Under the pieces are notes generated by a model, which saw nothing but the letters and a program-made list of their open reading frames with translations, did no database searches and had not been told where the DNA came from. A stretch of 23,459 bases of DNA from a virus. Of this stretch, positions 14,209-23,090 are shown in pieces. Both the position numbers and the translations under genes were made by a program. Numbering within the stretch: the first letter of the stretch is position 1; the number at the start of each line of letters is the position of its first letter. Where the stretch lies: the IMG/VR virus record IMGVR_UViG_3300025098_000302, positions 1 through 23,459 of that record, one strand, 5' to 3'.

Positions 14209-15651
14209 ATGGCTTTATCACCAACATTCGGTTCAATTAAACCGAGTCAAAAACAACAATTATTGTCTGACAACTATTTAAGTTTTACAGACGGATCAGG
14301 TAACGACTTTGCACAACAATATCTACCTGAAATATATGAACAAGAAGTAGAGCGTTACGGAAACAGAACTCTTTCTGGATTCTTACGCATGGTAGGAGCT
14401 GAAATGCCTATGACTTCTGACCAAGTAGTATGGTCTGAGCAAAATAGATTACATGTAGCTTATGACAATGTAACTAAAACTGCTGCAGGAAATACTTTAA
14501 CTTTCGCTTTAAACGCTACTGCTGGTAATAGCTTTGTTGCTAATGTAATTTCACCAAACCAAACTATCGTAGTTTTAGATCCTGCTACAGGAGCTGAAGT
14601 AACTGCTTTAGTTGAATTAAGTGTTAACACATCAGCTGTCCTAGCTACACTTACAGTTGCTACTTATACAGGTGCTGATCTTGACGCTACTTTTGGCGCT
14701 GGTGCAGTAACTGGTCTTAAAATCTTTGTTTATGGTTCTGAATTCAAAAAAGGAACTGGAGACGTAGATCTTAAATCAATTACTCCTTCTTTCACTCAAT
14801 TTTCTAATTCACCTATCATCATCAAATCTAAATACGCTATTTCTGGATCTGATGCTGCACAAATTGGTTGGGTTGAAGTTGCTACTGAAGATGGAACAGG
14901 AGGTTATTTATGGTACTTAAAAGCTGAGTCTGAAACTAGACTACGTTTTGAAGACTATTTAGAAATGTCTGTAGTTGAAGGAACTAAAGCTGCTGCTGGA
15001 TCTGGTGTTGCTGCTATTGCTGGAGACGTTAAGTACAAAGGAACTGAAGGTCTTTTCGCTGCTATCAAATCAAGAGGAAACACTTTCTCTGCGTTTGCAC
15101 CTGCTGCTGGAGTTTTAACTGACTTTGATGCTATTCTTAAAAATCTTGATACTCAAGGAGCTATTGAAGAAAACATGCTTTTCGTAAATAGACAACTTTC
15201 TTTAACTATCGACAACATGTTAGGTGGTGTATCAAGTGGAGCTAACGGTGGTGTTGCTTATGGATTATTTGAAAATTCAGAAGATATGGCACTTAACCTT
15301 GGTTTCTCTGGATTTAGAAGAGGTTCTTATGACTTCTATAAAACTGACTGGAAATACTTGAACGATGCTTCAACTCGTGGAGCTGTTGCAGATGCAGGTA
15401 TCGAAGGTGTATTAGTACCAGCTGGAACTTCTACAGTTTATGACCAAATTTTAGGAACTAACATCAGACGTCCATTCTTGCACGTACGTTATAGAGCGTC
15501 TCAAACTGATGACAGAAGAATGAAATCTTGGTTAACTGGATCTGTTGGAGGAGCTTACACTTCTGATCTTGATGCAATGGAAGTACACTTCCTATCTGAA
15601 AGATGTTTATGTGTTCAAGGTGCTAACAACTTTGTAATCTTTACTGACTAA
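14209..15651 (+). CDS. Major capsid protein
   Basis: This 480-residue protein follows the scaffold gene after 21 bases. The sequence has the style of HK97-fold capsid proteins of Bacteroidota podoviruses, including crAss-like phages as I recall them: LPEIYEQEVERYGNRTLSGF near the start, GAIEENMLFVNRQLSLTID in the centre, LGFSGFRRGSYDFYKTDWKY, and a C-terminal block with NIRRPFLHVRYRAS, QTDDRRMKSWLTGSVGG and LSERCLCVQGANNFVIF. An inserted domain with many Thr and Ala residues lies at about 95-180. It forms the shell. Its codons end in C more often than those of its neighbours (TTC, AAC, GAC, ATC), as in highly expressed genes. A strong terminator follows. No cleavage site for a protease is obvious. 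High confidence. Confidence 0.9.
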   Translation: MALSPTFGSIKPSQKQQLLSDNYLSFTDGSGNDFAQQYLPEIYEQEVERYGNRTLSGFLRMVGAEMPMTSDQVVWSEQNRLHVAYDNVTKTAAGNTLTFALNATAGNSFVANVISPNQTIVVLDPATGAEVTALVELSVNTSAVLATLTVATYTGADLDATFGAGAVTGLKIFVYGSEFKKGTGDVDLKSITPSFTQFSNSPIIIKSKYAISGSDAAQIGWVEVATEDGTGGYLWYLKAESETRLRFEDYLEMSVVEGTKAAAGSGVAAIAGDVKYKGTEGLFAAIKSRGNTFSAFAPAAGVLTDFDAILKNLDTQGAIEENMLFVNRQLSLTIDNMLGGVSSGANGGVAYGLFENSEDMALNLGFSGFRRGSYDFYKTDWKYLNDASTRGAVADAGIEGVLVPAGTSTVYDQILGTNIRRPFLHVRYRASQTDDRRMKSWLTGSVGGAYTSDLDAMEVHFLSERCLCVQGANNFVIFTD

Positions 15652-15663
15652 GAGTAAATTATT

Positions 15664-15720
15664 GTAATTACTACCCTCGTTGAACTGACGGGGGTAATAA
15701 TTACTCTTATATTTTTTATT
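15664..15720 (+). terminator. Intrinsic terminator after the capsid gene
   Basis: Two 16-base arms (15664-15679 and 15689-15704) pair with one mismatch and one G-U pair around a 9-base loop. The loop end of the stem is GC-rich (ccctcg / cggggg), which stands out in this AT-rich DNA. The stem is followed by tcttatattttttatt, a T-rich run. This is the clearest terminator in the window and ends transcription after the major capsid gene. Confidence 0.85.
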
Positions 15721-15742
15721 AACATTTTTATTATATTATATT
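15721..15742 (+). promoter_or_regulatory. A/T-only leader after the terminator
   Basis: Following the terminator, the sequence ends in attatattatattATG at 15743, a copy of the leader in front of the scaffold gene. Since transcription should largely stop just upstream, a promoter for the next genes, or partial read-through, is needed. None is recognised with certainty. Confidence 0.35.
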
Positions 15743-16576
15743 ATGGCTACAAAAGCTAAACAAGCAACAGAAAAAATTGAGGTTGCGCCTCAAACAGTTA
15801 GTGCTAAAAAAGTACAAACAAAACAAGAACCTGCTAAACCAAAGTGGGAAATTAAAGATAGAACCTATATTTTAAAAGGTGCATACACTCCATTAACTCA
15901 TACTTTAGCATCGAGACATTCTGCTAGATTTCCTTTGTTATGGTTTGATGAAGAAACTGGAGAACAAAAAGAATTAAGATATGCTACAAATCAAAACTCA
16001 CCACTTGTAGAAGAACAAAAAGGTGAAGCAACTCTTGGGCATATTATATTTGATAACGGTACTTTATTTGTACCTAAGCAAAAACAAAATTTACAAAAAC
16101 TTTTATCTATTTACCATCCAGCGTTAAACAAAAAATATTATGAGTTTAATAAGGTTGAAATAGCTGAAAATGAGCTAGATGATTTAGAGCTAGAAATAGA
16201 TGCTTTAAATGCTGCAAAATCTATGGATATAGATCAAGCTGAAGCTATATTAAGAGTAGAGATTGGATCTGAAGTAACTAAGATGACTAGTAGAGAAATA
16301 AAAAGAGACTTACTTATGTTTGCAAAACACAATGCGTCTTTATTTCTTGATTTAGCTAACGATGAAAACGTACAACTTAGAAACTTTGCTATTAAAGCCG
16401 TAGAAGCTAATATAATTAACTTAGCTGGTGACCAAAGAACATTTACTTGGGCTACAAACGGTAAAAAATTAATGACAGTTCCATTTGATGAACATCCATA
16501 CTCAGCTATGGCTGCTTTCTTTAAAACAGATGAAGGTTTAGAAGTTTTTAAATCTATAGAGAAAAAACTCTCATAA
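15743..16576 (+). CDS. Head-module protein of unknown function
   Basis: This 277-residue protein lies between the capsid protein and the adaptor genes. The first 35 residues are Lys-, Gln- and Ala-rich and probably disordered. Next comes a compact region with KWEIKDRTYILKGAYTPLTH, FPLLWFDEETGEQKELRYATN and TLGHIIFDNGTLFVPKQKQN. The second half is helical (ENELDDLELEIDALNAAKSM, then SREIKRDLLMFAKHNASLF) and ends with a segment carrying RTFTWATNGKKLMTVPFDEH. I recall similar unnamed proteins in Bacteroidota phage head modules. It may be a head decoration, vertex or internal protein, but no function is assigned. It is bounded by the capsid terminator and a hairpin, so it may form its own small transcription unit. 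Confidence 0.65.
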   Translation: MATKAKQATEKIEVAPQTVSAKKVQTKQEPAKPKWEIKDRTYILKGAYTPLTHTLASRHSARFPLLWFDEETGEQKELRYATNQNSPLVEEQKGEATLGHIIFDNGTLFVPKQKQNLQKLLSIYHPALNKKYYEFNKVEIAENELDDLELEIDALNAAKSMDIDQAEAILRVEIGSEVTKMTSREIKRDLLMFAKHNASLFLDLANDENVQLRNFAIKAVEANIINLAGDQRTFTWATNGKKLMTVPFDEHPYSAMAAFFKTDEGLEVFKSIEKKLS

Positions 16577-16580
16577 CATG

Positions 16581-16626
16581 TAATACTAATATATAGGAGA
16601 TCACTTATGTGGTCTCCTCTGTATTA
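16581..16626 (+). terminator. Hairpin after the 277-residue protein gene, possible terminator
   Basis: Arms aggagatcac (16595-16604) and gtggtctcct (16609-16618) form a 10-bp stem with one G-U pair and a TTAT loop. An outer stem of 6 bp (taatac 16581-16586 with gtatta 16621-16626) extends it across an internal loop. It is not followed by a T-run on either strand; the downstream bases are A-rich. It could be a weak terminator, an RNA processing or stability element. Confidence 0.5.
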
Positions 16627-16643
16627 TAATAAAAAAATAACAA

Positions 16644-17336
16644 ATGGCAATAAATGTAGATACGGTTTACAAAACAGTCTTATTGATATTAAATAAAGAA
16701 CAAAGAGGTTATATGACACCTGATGAGTTTAATAAGATAGCTACTCAAGTTCAACTTGAAACTTTTGAAAATTATTTTGAGAGTTTAAACCAACAACTAC
16801 GAGTGCCAGATAACGACAGTGAATATGCTGATCGTATAAAAAACATTGAAGAAAAAATATCTATATTTAAAAAATATGCAGCTACTACTTATTCAGTAGA
16901 TCACTTCACTTTACCTGCAGATTTATATAGACTAGGTACAGTTGTGTATAAAGACGAAACAGAAGCTCAACTAATTCAAAGAAATGATCTTCTATACGTC
17001 AACCAATCACCATTAACAAAACCCACAGACAAATATCCATTGTATTTATACGAAGATAATAAGCTATATTTAAAACCAGCTAGTATAAATTCTAATATTA
17101 GTGTTTCTTATGTAAAAAAACCTGCTGATGTTATATGGAATTTTACGATACCTCAATTTCAAAACTATTATCAGTTTGACGCGGCTAATTCAACTAATTT
17201 TGAGTTAGATGTATCAGAGCAACCTGAAGTAATTGTAAAAATACTATTGTACGCGGGAGTTGTTGTAAAAGATTATAACTTAGTAAACTTAACAGCTCAA
17301 GAAATACAATCAGAAGAAATAAATCAAAAAAGCTAA
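16644..17336 (+). CDS. Head-to-tail adaptor (connector) protein
   Basis: This 230-residue protein begins VDTVYKTVLLILNKEQRGYMTPDEFNKIATQ, a helical opening that I associate with adaptor or ring proteins just below the portal in Bacteroidota podoviruses, including crAss-like phages. The middle has HFTLPADLYRLGTVVY and LYEDNKLYLKPAS, a strand-rich region. The end is helical (EQPEVIVKILLYAGVVVKDYNL). These proteins bind under the portal and seal the packed head before the tail parts attach. The gene lies in the usual place, after the capsid genes and before a larger adaptor and the hub. No membrane segment is present (LLYAGVVV is short). Good confidence in the class, low on the exact ring. Confidence 0.7.
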   Translation: MAINVDTVYKTVLLILNKEQRGYMTPDEFNKIATQVQLETFENYFESLNQQLRVPDNDSEYADRIKNIEEKISIFKKYAATTYSVDHFTLPADLYRLGTVVYKDETEAQLIQRNDLLYVNQSPLTKPTDKYPLYLYEDNKLYLKPASINSNISVSYVKKPADVIWNFTIPQFQNYYQFDAANSTNFELDVSEQPEVIVKILLYAGVVVKDYNLVNLTAQEIQSEEINQKS

Positions 17337-17342
17337 TAAACT

Positions 17343-18566
17343 ATGCCTACACCTAATGGAGGTTTAATAACCGAAAACAATCGCCAATATTACGCTGGAT
17401 CGCAAAGCTTCTTAAGTGTTAGTGGATCAGGGCAAGCATTTACTACCACTTTTGATACAGATTTAGTTTTTGGTAGTTACAATCCTACAGAAACTAATTA
17501 CGCTTTAAACAACTTTAAATTATATACAGCTGCTGCTGGTGCTTTAGTTTATACTGAATATACTTCAGCTTACACAGTTGTTGGTAACACTATAACCATA
17601 ACAGGTGCTTTATCCGCTAACACTGCTGTTGTAGTTCAATTAAAATCAGTTGAAGGTGGAAATTATGGTAATAGAGATGCTTATGGTAATACTGTTGAAG
17701 AAAACTGGGGATCATACTCTTATACTAAGCTAGACGATGTAATAACTAACTTTATGGTTGCTTATGTTGGTACTGGTAAAATTATATCAGATGTAAAAAG
17801 AACTGATGTAGTTTTCTTTGCAAAAAGAGCAATGCAAGAATTTAGTTATGATACGTTAAAAAGTATAAAGTCTCAAGAATTAACTATACCACCTAGTCTT
17901 AGCGTGCCTATGCCACAAGATTATGTGAATTATGTTAACATGTCTTGGGTTGATAATTCAGGTATAAAACATATAATATATCCTACCACATTAACAAGCA
18001 ATCCTTATGAAAATCCAGTGCAAGACGCGCAAGGCATCCCTACTCAAGGAAACTTTAACCAAAACTTAGAAGGAACATCGTTAACTGAAAAACGTTGGGA
18101 CGAAAACGGAATTGGTGTTATAAATAACCAAATACAAGATGGATCACCCGTTTGGGCTAATATATATGGTGGAGGCTTTGGTCAAGGATTTGCTTGGCAG
18201 AGTGGTTTTTATGGTATACAACCAGAAGTTAGTCAAATCAATGGTTGGTTTACTATTAACGAAAGAGAAAATAAGTTTTCCTTCTCTAATGATTTAGTTG
18301 ATCGCTTAATCATTTTAGAGTATATTTCTGATGGTTTAGCATATGATCTAGACACTAGAGTACCGAAAATGGCAGAAGAAGCTATGTATGCTTATATACT
18401 ACATGCTATTGTTTCTACTAGAGCTAATCAACCGGAATATCTAGTACAAAGACTACGTCAAGAAAAAAGTGCTAAATTAAGAAATGCTAAAATAAGATTA
18501 TCTAATATCAAGCTTAACGAATTTGTTCAAGTTATGCGAGGTAAATCTAAATGGATAAAATCATAA
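17343..18566 (+). CDS. Second adaptor/tail structural protein
   Basis: This 407-residue protein starts 6 bases after the previous gene. Residues about 27-102 form a strand-rich domain (FTTTFDTDLVFG, YTEYTSAYTVVGNTITITGAL, TAVVVQLK), like the small beta domains that decorate phage structural proteins. Residues about 129-175 are helical (LDDVITNFMVAYVGTG, VFFAKRAMQEFSYDTL), typical of the helical core of head-to-tail adaptors. The rest mixes strands and loops (PQDYVNYVNMSWVDNSGIKH), then a long aromatic and glycine-rich section near GGGFGQGFAWQSGFYG, and ends with a basic helical tail. Together with the 230-residue protein it would make the neck or short tail tube. Confidence in a structural role is high; the precise position is inferred. 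Confidence 0.65.
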   Translation: MPTPNGGLITENNRQYYAGSQSFLSVSGSGQAFTTTFDTDLVFGSYNPTETNYALNNFKLYTAAAGALVYTEYTSAYTVVGNTITITGALSANTAVVVQLKSVEGGNYGNRDAYGNTVEENWGSYSYTKLDDVITNFMVAYVGTGKIISDVKRTDVVFFAKRAMQEFSYDTLKSIKSQELTIPPSLSVPMPQDYVNYVNMSWVDNSGIKHIIYPTTLTSNPYENPVQDAQGIPTQGNFNQNLEGTSLTEKRWDENGIGVINNQIQDGSPVWANIYGGGFGQGFAWQSGFYGIQPEVSQINGWFTINERENKFSFSNDLVDRLIILEYISDGLAYDLDTRVPKMAEEAMYAYILHAIVSTRANQPEYLVQRLRQEKSAKLRNAKIRLSNIKLNEFVQVMRGKSKWIKS

Positions 18567-18571
18567 ATTAA

Positions 18572-21500
18572 ATGGCTGAAATTAAAAATACTTTTCTAAG
18601 GTCCAAAATGAATAAAGATTTGGACGATAGATTAATACCAAACGGTGAGTATCGTGATGCGCAGAATATATCTGTAGGTAAATCAGAAGATGCTGATGTA
18701 GGTGCTTTAGAAAATATTATAGGTAACGCTAATATAACTAGTTCATTACCGTATGATTCTAGTTGTGAAATTATAGGTTACTTTTCTGACAATAGTAATA
18801 ACAAAATAATAACTTTTGTAACTAACTATACAGATCCTAATCCATCTAGTCCAACATATGTATCTGATGCTAATAAAGCAACACCGACTCCTAGCCCACT
18901 TAACGAGTGTCATATATGTATTTATGACCAAAATAATCCTGGTTATCAAAAAATAGTAAGTGGAGAGTTTTTAAACTTTTCTACAACTAATAAAGTTTTA
19001 GGTGTTAGTTTAATAGAAAACTTATTATTTTTTACAGATAATAGAAATCAACCTAGAAAAATAAATGTTGAAACAGCTATAAGTAATCCTAGTTATTATA
19101 ATACTGAAGATACTATATCTGTAGCTAAGTATAATCCATACGAGTCTATAAGTTTACTAAAAAAAGTAAAGGGTAAAACTACCGCTGCTACAACTAGTGG
19201 GTCTACTATAACTCTAGAAAGTGTTGACGGTATTGAGCAAGGTATGTTTGTTACAGCTGTTAATGATGATGAAAGTATAGCGATACAAGGTTTAGATTTT
19301 GTAACCGTAGCATCTATAAATAGTACAACAAAAGTAGTAACTTTACAAACGCAAGTTGGAGCTACAACAACTCCAGTAAGTGCTAGTGTTACTGTTACTG
19401 ATAACGCTATAGTTACATTTTTAAAGTCTACAATGACTAATGAAGAAAATGTTGCGAGTTGGCCAGGTGATCCCGATTTATTAGAAGATAAATATGTTAG
19501 ATTTTCATATAGATTTAAGTTTGATGATGGAGAGTACTCTTTAATGGCTCCTTTTACTCAAATAGCATATGTACCTAAACAAAAAGGTTATTTTAACAGC
19601 GGAGATGAAGACGCTTCATATAGATCAACAATTTTAGATTTCATGGAAAATGAAATGAATAACATGGAGTTGTTGATACCTTTACCTTCAAAGGGGACTA
19701 ATTTAGAAGAAGAATATAAAATAACCTCTATAGATGTATTATATAAAGAGTCAGACGCTTTAACTGTCAAAGTTTTAGAAACATTACCTATAGGTAAAAT
19801 ACCAGCAACTGACTTACAAACGAACATTTATTCTTATCAATACCAATCAAGAAAACCTTATAAAACATTACCTCAAGCTGAAACAACTAGAGTTTATGAT
19901 AAAGTTCCTGTTAGAGCATTATCTCAAGAAACTTCAGGTAATAGAGTTATGTATGGTAATTTTTATGATAAATACTCCTCACTTGATTCTATTGATTACT
20001 ATGTAGGTTCTAACCAAAAAAATACTACTAGTTTTGATTCTTGGGTAGAATATCCTAACCACACTTTAAAACAAAACAGAAACTATCAAGTTGGTTTTAT
20101 TTTAGCAGATAAATTCGGAAGACAAACACCTGTTATATTATCTCCCGTAGACTTAACTGGTATAAATAGTGGTACTGTAGAATTTAAAGGTGGTTCGACT
20201 ATTTATCATCCTTATTATGATGGCTCTACCCAGCCAAACATTCAACAATGGTTCGGAGATGCTATCCAAGTAGTTGTTCAAAATAAAATATCAAACGGTA
20301 TAAACGATAAAAATACTTTAACCGAAGCAGGTTTATATGCGGTGCAATATCAAGATCCTACTAAAAGCGGTGTTGGTTTTTCTATTAGCTCAGCTACGTT
20401 TAATTCAGTTGACCAAAAAGAGATAACATTTATTTTGAATACTAGTTTCCCAAATAATGCTAGTCTACCTAGAGTTGGTGATTATTTAAGAGGTCAATAT
20501 AGAGATTATGTAAAAGTAACTAATGTTAGTTTAGGCCCAACAATTATCACAGCTGATGGAGCTATAAGCGATAGCTATTTACATAAAGAGTTTTTAACTA
20601 ACGATATAAAATTTGCTTATACTATAAATCAAATTGGTTGGTATTCGTATAAAGTTGTAGTAAAACAAACAGAACAAGAGTATTATAACTGTTATTTACC
20701 TGGAATACTTAATGGTTATCCAAGCCCACAAACTGGTGCTCCAGCATATCCAACAGGTGAAACCAATAAAACTGCTCACATAGTATTATTAAATGATAAT
20801 ATAAATAAAATACCTAGAGACTTATCTGAGGTTGGACCAGATCAAAAGCAGTATAGAAGCTCTGTACAGTTATTTGGTAGAGTTCAAAATAATTCAGCAA
20901 CACAAAATACACAATACTTTCCAGCTAGAACTACAGATACAGTGTCTACAATAGCTACAGCTAGCGATTTAAACATGAGTAGTAGTGATATAAGCAGTAT
21001 TTCTAATTTTTATCAACTAGATACTAACCCGCTTATAGGTAGAATATCTACATTGTCACAGGCAATAGGTGTTACTGAAAGCACTATGGTACCTATATTA
21101 GCTGTATATGAAACAGAACCTGTAAACTCTTTGTTAGATATATTTTGGGAAACCACTACAACTGGATTAATTTCTGATTTAAATGAAGATATTCTAACTG
21201 GATCTAATTCTCCAGTAAGTTTATCACCTATTGGTTTTTCATTTTTAGAAAATCAAGATCCTAATGGTTCTGGAACAGGTACAGGTAGTAGTAATTCTCC
21301 TTATGTAACTGATGTTTTTTATCCTGTATCACCAGAAGGAAATTCTTTAACTAATACTACATATGTTAGTTTTACGGCTACAGATAATAACAACCCAACA
21401 AATAATTTAGGTGAATTTTTTATTATTGAACAAGACACTGTTAGCACTAGTCCTACTTTTGGATCTTATAGAGTTAAATTAAATAATAATCCTTTTTTAA

Positions 21501-23056
21501 ACTTGGGTTATACATATTTTTCTAAAGATTATCTAACTAACAACTCTTATAATTTTTCATTAAGTATACGAGATGCAAGTAACGATATAGTTACATTCAA
21601 CTTTACAGGTTCTTTAACTAACGTTGATCCATACTTATCTCAAGCAACACCACCTTTAATGAACCAACCAACATCGCCTTTATCTTTAATAACTGTGCAA
21701 CAAGTTGGTGATTCTGGAAATAGTTTACAAATTGGAGATTTAGGTTCACCAGTTAATGGAGCTTTTAGATATTCTCCTGAGGCTATAAGTCAAGTTGGTG
21801 TATTTTTTGATAGCGTACCTCCTGTGCCTACTACCGAAATAGCAGAATCTGTAACTATAAATCACGAAACAGCTCTTGCTTTTAGAGGATATGAATGGTC
21901 TGAAGGTTATTACACTTTAGGTTTAAAAGTTAAAGACGCCTTACTAAGTTTTAATTCAGGTCAAAACGGAATTAGTTCGCAACCATTTGTTTCTTCTGGT
22001 ACTAATACTAGTATATTATATGAACAGCCTGTTAGAGTTGTTCCTGGTACATGTAACTTAAATACTAGCTGTCAAGTAGATCCTGCTAGTGGTACTAGAG
22101 AACAATCTTTTGCTACTACTACAACTTTAACACCATATAAGAATTATGGTTGGAGGTTTGGTTCTGCAAGTGGAGGTAACCCTGTTGATCCTAGCGATTC
22201 TCTTGGCTTTACTGATGTTCAAGAGGTTTCGACAGATGGTTTGAAAAATGGTACAGTTCTTTTTGATTTAATGGTAGAAACTGAATCAAATTCTACAACA
22301 ACCTTAAATGGTAATTTTAAATGGAGGATATGGTATAGATCCAATAGTTCTAGTACTTGGACCTTAAATAATGTTATTGATACTAACGGTGTTGATTTAA
22401 ATACTAGTAATGGTACAGTTTCTTCAAACGGCTGGATAGATAACGCTGGACAGGACCTTGAATGTCAATCTACTACTACTTCAGGTAATAAATCACAAAT
22501 ACATATACCTATAGCTTTAAGTAAAAAAGGAGAATACTTTATACAGGTTAGAGGTTATAAAAATGGTGATTATGGTGATGTTACAAGTTGGGTTAATGCT
22601 ACTGATGCTAATTATCCTTCATGTGTGCCTCAAGAAGGAGTTAACACGATAAGCGGTACAGGTAGAGATGCTGATTATTTTGAATACAATTTAACAACTA
22701 ACTCTTCTAGCCTTTCGTGTCCTTCAGACGCTTTGGATAAAACAGCATATGCAAGAACACCTTATGCTCATGTTATTAGTCAGTTGTTCACAGACACTGC
22801 CTTAACAACTGGTGATTCTGGACCGTGGACAAGTAATGAATATAATGCTTATAAATATAATCCTCAAACACCTGCTAATAGTATTACTGCTACTAAATAT
22901 AGTGCTCAGTTCGAAAACGACATAATTAATTCGTCTAATGGTAGAACTATAAAAGGTATTGTTAAGGATATAACTGGTATTGATAGAATAAAATGCGACA
23001 CTGCTGGTGAATTTCAAAATCTTCAATATCAAGTATACTATAATATAAATTATTAA
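18572..23056 (+). CDS. Large tail hub / stabilisation-type protein
   Basis: This 1494-residue protein is the largest in the window. It opens AEIKNTFLRSKMNKDLDDRLIPNGEYRDAQNISVG, an opening I associate with P22 gp10-like stabilisation and 'muzzle' proteins of podoviruses. These proteins form the distal end of the short tail and plug the DNA channel. The first part (about 1-550) is strand-rich and propeller-like, with IIGYFSDNSNNKIITFV and LLFFTDNRNQPRKINVE. An inserted beta region lies near 205-280. The C-terminal half (about 850-1490) is a series of Ser-, Thr- and Asn-rich segments with Ig- or cadherin-like features (YVSFTATDNNNPTNN). The few Cys residues are mostly near the end. Such long C-terminal arms could contact the host. 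Structural role: high confidence. Exact assignment: moderate. Confidence 0.65.
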   Translation: MAEIKNTFLRSKMNKDLDDRLIPNGEYRDAQNISVGKSEDADVGALENIIGNANITSSLPYDSSCEIIGYFSDNSNNKIITFVTNYTDPNPSSPTYVSDANKATPTPSPLNECHICIYDQNNPGYQKIVSGEFLNFSTTNKVLGVSLIENLLFFTDNRNQPRKINVETAISNPSYYNTEDTISVAKYNPYESISLLKKVKGKTTAATTSGSTITLESVDGIEQGMFVTAVNDDESIAIQGLDFVTVASINSTTKVVTLQTQVGATTTPVSASVTVTDNAIVTFLKSTMTNEENVASWPGDPDLLEDKYVRFSYRFKFDDGEYSLMAPFTQIAYVPKQKGYFNSGDEDASYRSTILDFMENEMNNMELLIPLPSKGTNLEEEYKITSIDVLYKESDALTVKVLETLPIGKIPATDLQTNIYSYQYQSRKPYKTLPQAETTRVYDKVPVRALSQETSGNRVMYGNFYDKYSSLDSIDYYVGSNQKNTTSFDSWVEYPNHTLKQNRNYQVGFILADKFGRQTPVILSPVDLTGINSGTVEFKGGSTIYHPYYDGSTQPNIQQWFGDAIQVVVQNKISNGINDKNTLTEAGLYAVQYQDPTKSGVGFSISSATFNSVDQKEITFILNTSFPNNASLPRVGDYLRGQYRDYVKVTNVSLGPTIITADGAISDSYLHKEFLTNDIKFAYTINQIGWYSYKVVVKQTEQEYYNCYLPGILNGYPSPQTGAPAYPTGETNKTAHIVLLNDNINKIPRDLSEVGPDQKQYRSSVQLFGRVQNNSATQNTQYFPARTTDTVSTIATASDLNMSSSDISSISNFYQLDTNPLIGRISTLSQAIGVTESTMVPILAVYETEPVNSLLDIFWETTTTGLISDLNEDILTGSNSPVSLSPIGFSFLENQDPNGSGTGTGSSNSPYVTDVFYPVSPEGNSLTNTTYVSFTATDNNNPTNNLGEFFIIEQDTVSTSPTFGSYRVKLNNNPFLNLGYTYFSKDYLTNNSYNFSLSIRDASNDIVTFNFTGSLTNVDPYLSQATPPLMNQPTSPLSLITVQQVGDSGNSLQIGDLGSPVNGAFRYSPEAISQVGVFFDSVPPVPTTEIAESVTINHETALAFRGYEWSEGYYTLGLKVKDALLSFNSGQNGISSQPFVSSGTNTSILYEQPVRVVPGTCNLNTSCQVDPASGTREQSFATTTTLTPYKNYGWRFGSASGGNPVDPSDSLGFTDVQEVSTDGLKNGTVLFDLMVETESNSTTTLNGNFKWRIWYRSNSSSTWTLNNVIDTNGVDLNTSNGTVSSNGWIDNAGQDLECQSTTTSGNKSQIHIPIALSKKGEYFIQVRGYKNGDYGDVTSWVNATDANYPSCVPQEGVNTISGTGRDADYFEYNLTTNSSSLSCPSDALDKTAYARTPYAHVISQLFTDTALTTGDSGPWTSNEYNAYKYNPQTPANSITATKYSAQFENDIINSSNGRTIKGIVKDITGIDRIKCDTAGEFQNLQYQVYYNINY

Positions 23057-23090
23057 TGTAATATATTAATAAAATAAGTGATAATAAAAT
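23057..23090 (+). promoter_or_regulatory. A/T-only gap before the last gene
   Basis: This 34-base gap is almost entirely A and T and ends aataaaatATG. There is no Shine-Dalgarno sequence, no hairpin and no recognisable promoter box. It is probably only a translation leader. Confidence 0.25.
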
